Assembly: GCA_037179385.1 (NCBI GenBank)
Contig: CM074187.1
Span: forward strand, 8,178,450 to 8,242,449
Reading direction: 5' to 3'
DNA: 64,000 nt
DNA from: Holothuria scabra
Lineage: Eukaryota > Echinodermata > Holothuroidea > Aspidochirotida > Holothuriidae
The stretch's first letter is position 1. Each line of letters begins with the position of its first letter. The position numbers and the translations under genes are program-made. The notes below the pieces were generated by a model. The model was not told where the DNA came from, made no database searches, and saw only the letters and a program-made list of their open reading frames with translations. Positions 60,995 to 64,000 of the stretch are shown here, piece by piece.

Positions 60995-62289
60995 CCTACA
61001 ATGAAGTACTTGCTTTCAGGATAATGGTACATAGGCCTAAGCAGAAACAACTAGACCTATGAATAAAGAATTTTGGCAAGGTCTATAGTTATCAGCTACT
61101 GGGTATATATGCCTAGGCTAATCGTGACAGTATCTCCTCTAAGACTAATAGCCTAGGCCTACTGTACATTGAAATAGTTGGCCTAAAAGAGATGTGCTGA
61201 GAGTGTATTGAACTTAGGCCCATACATACAGTAGCCTGCTTGGTGTTGGCTGCTGCAGCTGGAGAAAAACCATGACTCCACGCTATTGTCACATCAACCC
61301 TAGCCAATCTATTTCAGGCTCACTCGCCAGGTTGAGGTTGTACTTGTAGTCATGCAGTAGGTTAGGCCTAAAGCGGCTCTAACTAGCCTAACCATTTACC
61401 TGTATGTACAACCAAAATTGATAGCTATAGCCTTAATTGGTGTTAGAGGTATGACAATACATGTGTAACACTATTTCACTAAATTCGGTTATGCCCTAGG
61501 CAAGGCTATAGCCTAGGCCTAGCGACTAGACAGTGTTAGCTCCTGTTTGTTAGGTCTTGAGCCAAATGCCCATGGAATCACTTCAGTGGTATTGTTGCTA
61601 AGTTTAGGCCTATTTACGCTAGTGAAAAATGCTCCTTTGTCCACTGCTGTCAATCGGCAGAATTAACTAATATTACCATGCAAATTTTGGTGTCCTTTTG
61701 GTAATTATATTGATTGAAATGCTGCCCTGTGGTGGTCCGATAAAACTTAGCACACCATAACTTCAAACTTCACAAGCATAACGACAACACGATCTCATCC
61801 GATCAGATCTCATCTGACAAATGTTACAGTGACTAGTACTGTAGTGTAATTACACGTGTCTAAATTACAGTTGCCCAGTTACACGATACACGGGAAGTTC
61901 CCCTGAAGGTGCACACGTATGAAATATGTTCTACTACGGCGGAGGACGTAGTAGAACGTGAAGAAAATTAATGGCGCTTTTCAGCCCAGAGCTTTGCCAG
62001 AGTTGGGTAAAGCCAAATATATTACAAATATTGCTTCCAAACTTAAAATATCACGGTAACTCCTTGGAGGACACTAGAATGTAGTGACCATTGCGGAATT
62101 CAGTTCAGTTTTAGATGTTACTTTGATCAATGTGTTAATGTCAGAGCAAGGTATAAGAAAAACTATTTTAAAGGTAATTACGTAGAAAAGGGGCCAGAGC
62201 TTAGGTGCGATTAGGACATTCTTATGTAAGGTGACGATGTAAATAAGTTAGTTGGCAAATCTATGCCTGTTTTAATAAAGCTGTAGGAT
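60995..62289. other. intergenic stretch rich in AGGCCTA words
   Basis: About 61,020-61,630 has dense AGGCCTA/TAGGCCTAGG words. An 11-bp perfect stem (GTTCTACTACG / CGTAGTAGAAC) lies at about 61,928-61,957. No gene seen. Confidence 0.5.
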
Positions 62290-62840
62290 CCGGTTCTTCA
62301 GACTATTACAAAGTCTTTGACTAAAATATTTGATTTATCTCTTTCCACTGGCAAAGTTCCAGATGCCTGGAAAGTTGGCAATATTCAGTATACTGCACTG
62401 AGGGGAAAAATCTCTTGAAGGCATTTATAGGCCGGTCAGTTTAACAAGTGTTCTGTGTAAATTACTTCAAAAAATAATTCGTTCATTCACGGTTTACCAC
62501 ATGAGGATGAAAAATTTGTTTAGTAACAAACAGTTTGGCTTAATTTCTAGGAGATCGACGAAACTACAGTTATTGAAGTTTTTGGATATATGGACGAAAT
62601 TAATATACAGATAATGGTGGTTGTGTTTATGTTGTATACATGGACTTCACATGGGCCTTTGATAAAGTTCCACGTACTAATAGAAGACTTATGGAGAAAC
62701 TTATCACCCAAATTAGGAATTGGATTGAAGATTTTTAAAAGGAAGAAACCAAAAGTTTTTTGTTGACGTAGCTCAATCGAGTGAGTATGCAGTCAGAAGT
62801 GGTATCCCTCAGCACAGTAAATTAGGTCCTATCTTTTTTA
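62290..62840 (+). pseudogene. CR1/L2-like LINE reverse transcriptase, 5' part, decayed and interrupted
   Basis: Plus-strand fragments in shifting frames read FDLSLSTGKVPDAWKVGNIQ, PVSLTSVLCKLLQKII, NKQFGLISRRSTKLQLLKFL, VYVVYMDFTWAFDKV, and GPIFFNI. These follow the order of reverse transcriptase palm/finger blocks of Jockey-group (CR1/L2-type) LINEs. Frameshifts and stops make it inactive. Possible further upstream coding relics (RARYKKNYFKGNYVE near 62,142) suggest the element begins earlier. It is broken at about 62,840, where a minus-strand LINE tail is inserted, and resumes after about 63,540. Confidence 0.8.
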
Positions 62841-63540
62841 ACATAACATAACATAACATAACATAACATAACAGGTTGAAGGGCAAAGGAGGGCCAAGGC
62901 CCCATAAGATGCCCTGAAGACCAAGCCCTAATCAAAAGTCAAACCACCAAAGCTTGACTACAGCCCCAAACAATCAGATTCTACCACAGCCATGGAAAAA
63001 CCTGTCAATGTTAACCTTAAAGCAGTGAACTGAGGGGGAGTTAACTACCCAGTCTGGTAGACAATTCCACTCTTTGACAACTCTATGGGAGAAACTAAAC
63101 TTCCTAATGTCAAGCCTTGCAAAAGGCTTTTCAAGCTTTTTACAATGCCCACGCACCCGAGAATTACCTTGAACCCTTAAATAACTACAAGTCAGCAGGG
63201 GATTTCTTTCACAAAGGAACTTGAAAACCTGGAGCATGTCTCCCCTAATCCTTCTCAGCTCCAAGGTGGTAAGCCCAAGATGTTTAAGCCTAGCATGATA
63301 GGGCAAATTTCTCACCTCAGGAATGAGGCGAGTGGCTCTCCTCTGAACCTGCTCTAAAACAAACTTGTCCTTTTCATAGAAGGGACTCCAAGCCTGAGCT
63401 GCATAGTCAAGATGGGGTCTTACCAACTGCTTGTACAAATTAAGTACAATATCCTTACTAAAATTGATGAAATCCCTCTTGATCAATCCAAGCACTCTAT
63501 TAGCCTTTACAGCAGTGGCTGCACACTGCTTTGATGTTTG
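62841..63540 (-). mobile_element. second CR1/L2-like LINE, 5'-truncated, inserted in the first
   Basis: The minus-strand frame is open from the insertion edge (SKQCAATAVKANRVLG, upstream of the first Met at 63,495) to the stop near 62,974. It reads LGLIKRDF, KQLVRPHLDYAAQAWSPF, VQRRATRLIPEVRNL, LKHLGLTTLELRRIRGDMLQ, and VVKEWNCLPDWVVNSPSV. This is the classic C-terminal region after the reverse transcriptase palm in CR1/L2 LINEs. A 3' UTR of about 90 bp and a (TGTTA)n tail (plus-strand AACAT repeats, 62,841-62,872) follow. Open and uninterrupted over about 190 codons, so younger than its host element. 5' truncation is typical of LINE insertion. Confidence 0.85.
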
Positions 63541-64000
63541 TTGTTTATATGAAAGACTTAAACAATACAGTGTGTGAAAGATACCGTCTACTTATTTGCT
63601 GATGATACAAAAACATAAAGAACCTGCACAATGATCTTGAATCACTCCACAGGTGGTCAGATGATTGGGTTCCACCCTGATAAGTGCAAAGTTTTAACTG
63701 TTTCTCCAAATAGATTCCATGATTAACCCAGCGGAGTTTATACAATGAAAGTTGAGATGAAGTGGTTTTGAAAAGTTTATTTTGAGAAGGATATAGGAGT
63801 TCTTGTAGACAGAATTCTTGTCTTTGCGGAGCATATTCAGAAACAAGTGAGCAAGGCAGCAAGGCGAGTAGTGTTATGGCCTTGTTAGGCGTAACTATCC
63901 ATTTCTGGATGAGCAAATCTTGAAGTTATTTTTTCAGGCGCTTGTTAGGTCACATTTGGAATATGCTGCTCCTGTTTGTTCACCTCGTTATCGACGTGAC
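63541..64000 (+). pseudogene. CR1/L2-like LINE reverse transcriptase, 3' part, continuing past the window
   Basis: Continues the interrupted plus-strand element: YMKDLNNTV, a frameshift, LFADDTKT (catalytic ADD box of the palm), NDLESLHRWSDDW, DKCKVLTVSP, KDIGVLVDRILVFAEHIQKQ, and ALVRSHLEYAAPV. The order matches the 62,290-62,840 part. Runs off the window end. Inactive through frameshifts. Confidence 0.8.

Noticed and set aside
63545..63916. Minus-strand 123-codon frame
   Set aside because: Antisense shadow of the plus-strand reverse transcriptase fragment, which carries the LFADDTK motif.

Overview
This is an AT-rich, intron-rich, repeat-dense animal nuclear sequence, not prokaryotic. It has GT-AG introns, a homeobox gene, an ER saposin-like gene, a tRNA-derived SINE, CR1/L2-like LINE fragments and many MITEs. 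A marine deuterostome invertebrate, most likely an echinoderm, is my best guess. The stretch around 61.0-61.6 kb is full of TAGGCCTA-type words, which I associate with echinoderm genomes, and the homeobox gene resembles a class I recall as absent from vertebrates. Species level is not supported.

Two genes can be supported, and they point towards each other. (1) A plus-strand NK-like homeobox gene has three coding exons (4490-5039, 10900-11098, 22199-22580). It encodes a predicted 376-residue repressor-type transcription factor with an eh1 motif and a Gln50 homeodomain. (2) A minus-strand canopy (CNPY2-like) gene has four recognisable coding exons (56334-56219, 54425-54228, 53142-53046, 48413-48376). 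It ends in a perfect KDEL retention signal; the signal-peptide exon was not found.

Layout. At 1-2.7 kb there is a tandem cluster of structured repeats, one with a 5' end almost identical to U2 snRNA, followed by a near-identical 273-bp duplication. From 4.5 to 22.6 kb lies the homeobox gene, with SINEs, a roughly 400-bp AACT array and a fold-back element inside its introns. The interval between the genes (22.6-48.3 kb) is largely a transposon graveyard. Four non-autonomous hAT-type elements there have CAGTGGCG-like ends and 8-bp target duplications, with nested insertions and TTAA-flanked MITEs. From 48.4 to 56.3 kb is the canopy gene; its last intron holds a roughly 145-bp tandem array that repeats a perfect DR1 nuclear-receptor motif. 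A fifth hAT-type element lies at 59.6-61.0 kb. At 62.3-64 kb a decayed plus-strand reverse transcriptase gene is split by a second, minus-strand LINE tail.

Most short open frames are chance or lie in repeats. The two genes have no evident functional link: one encodes a nuclear developmental regulator, the other an ER-lumen protein.
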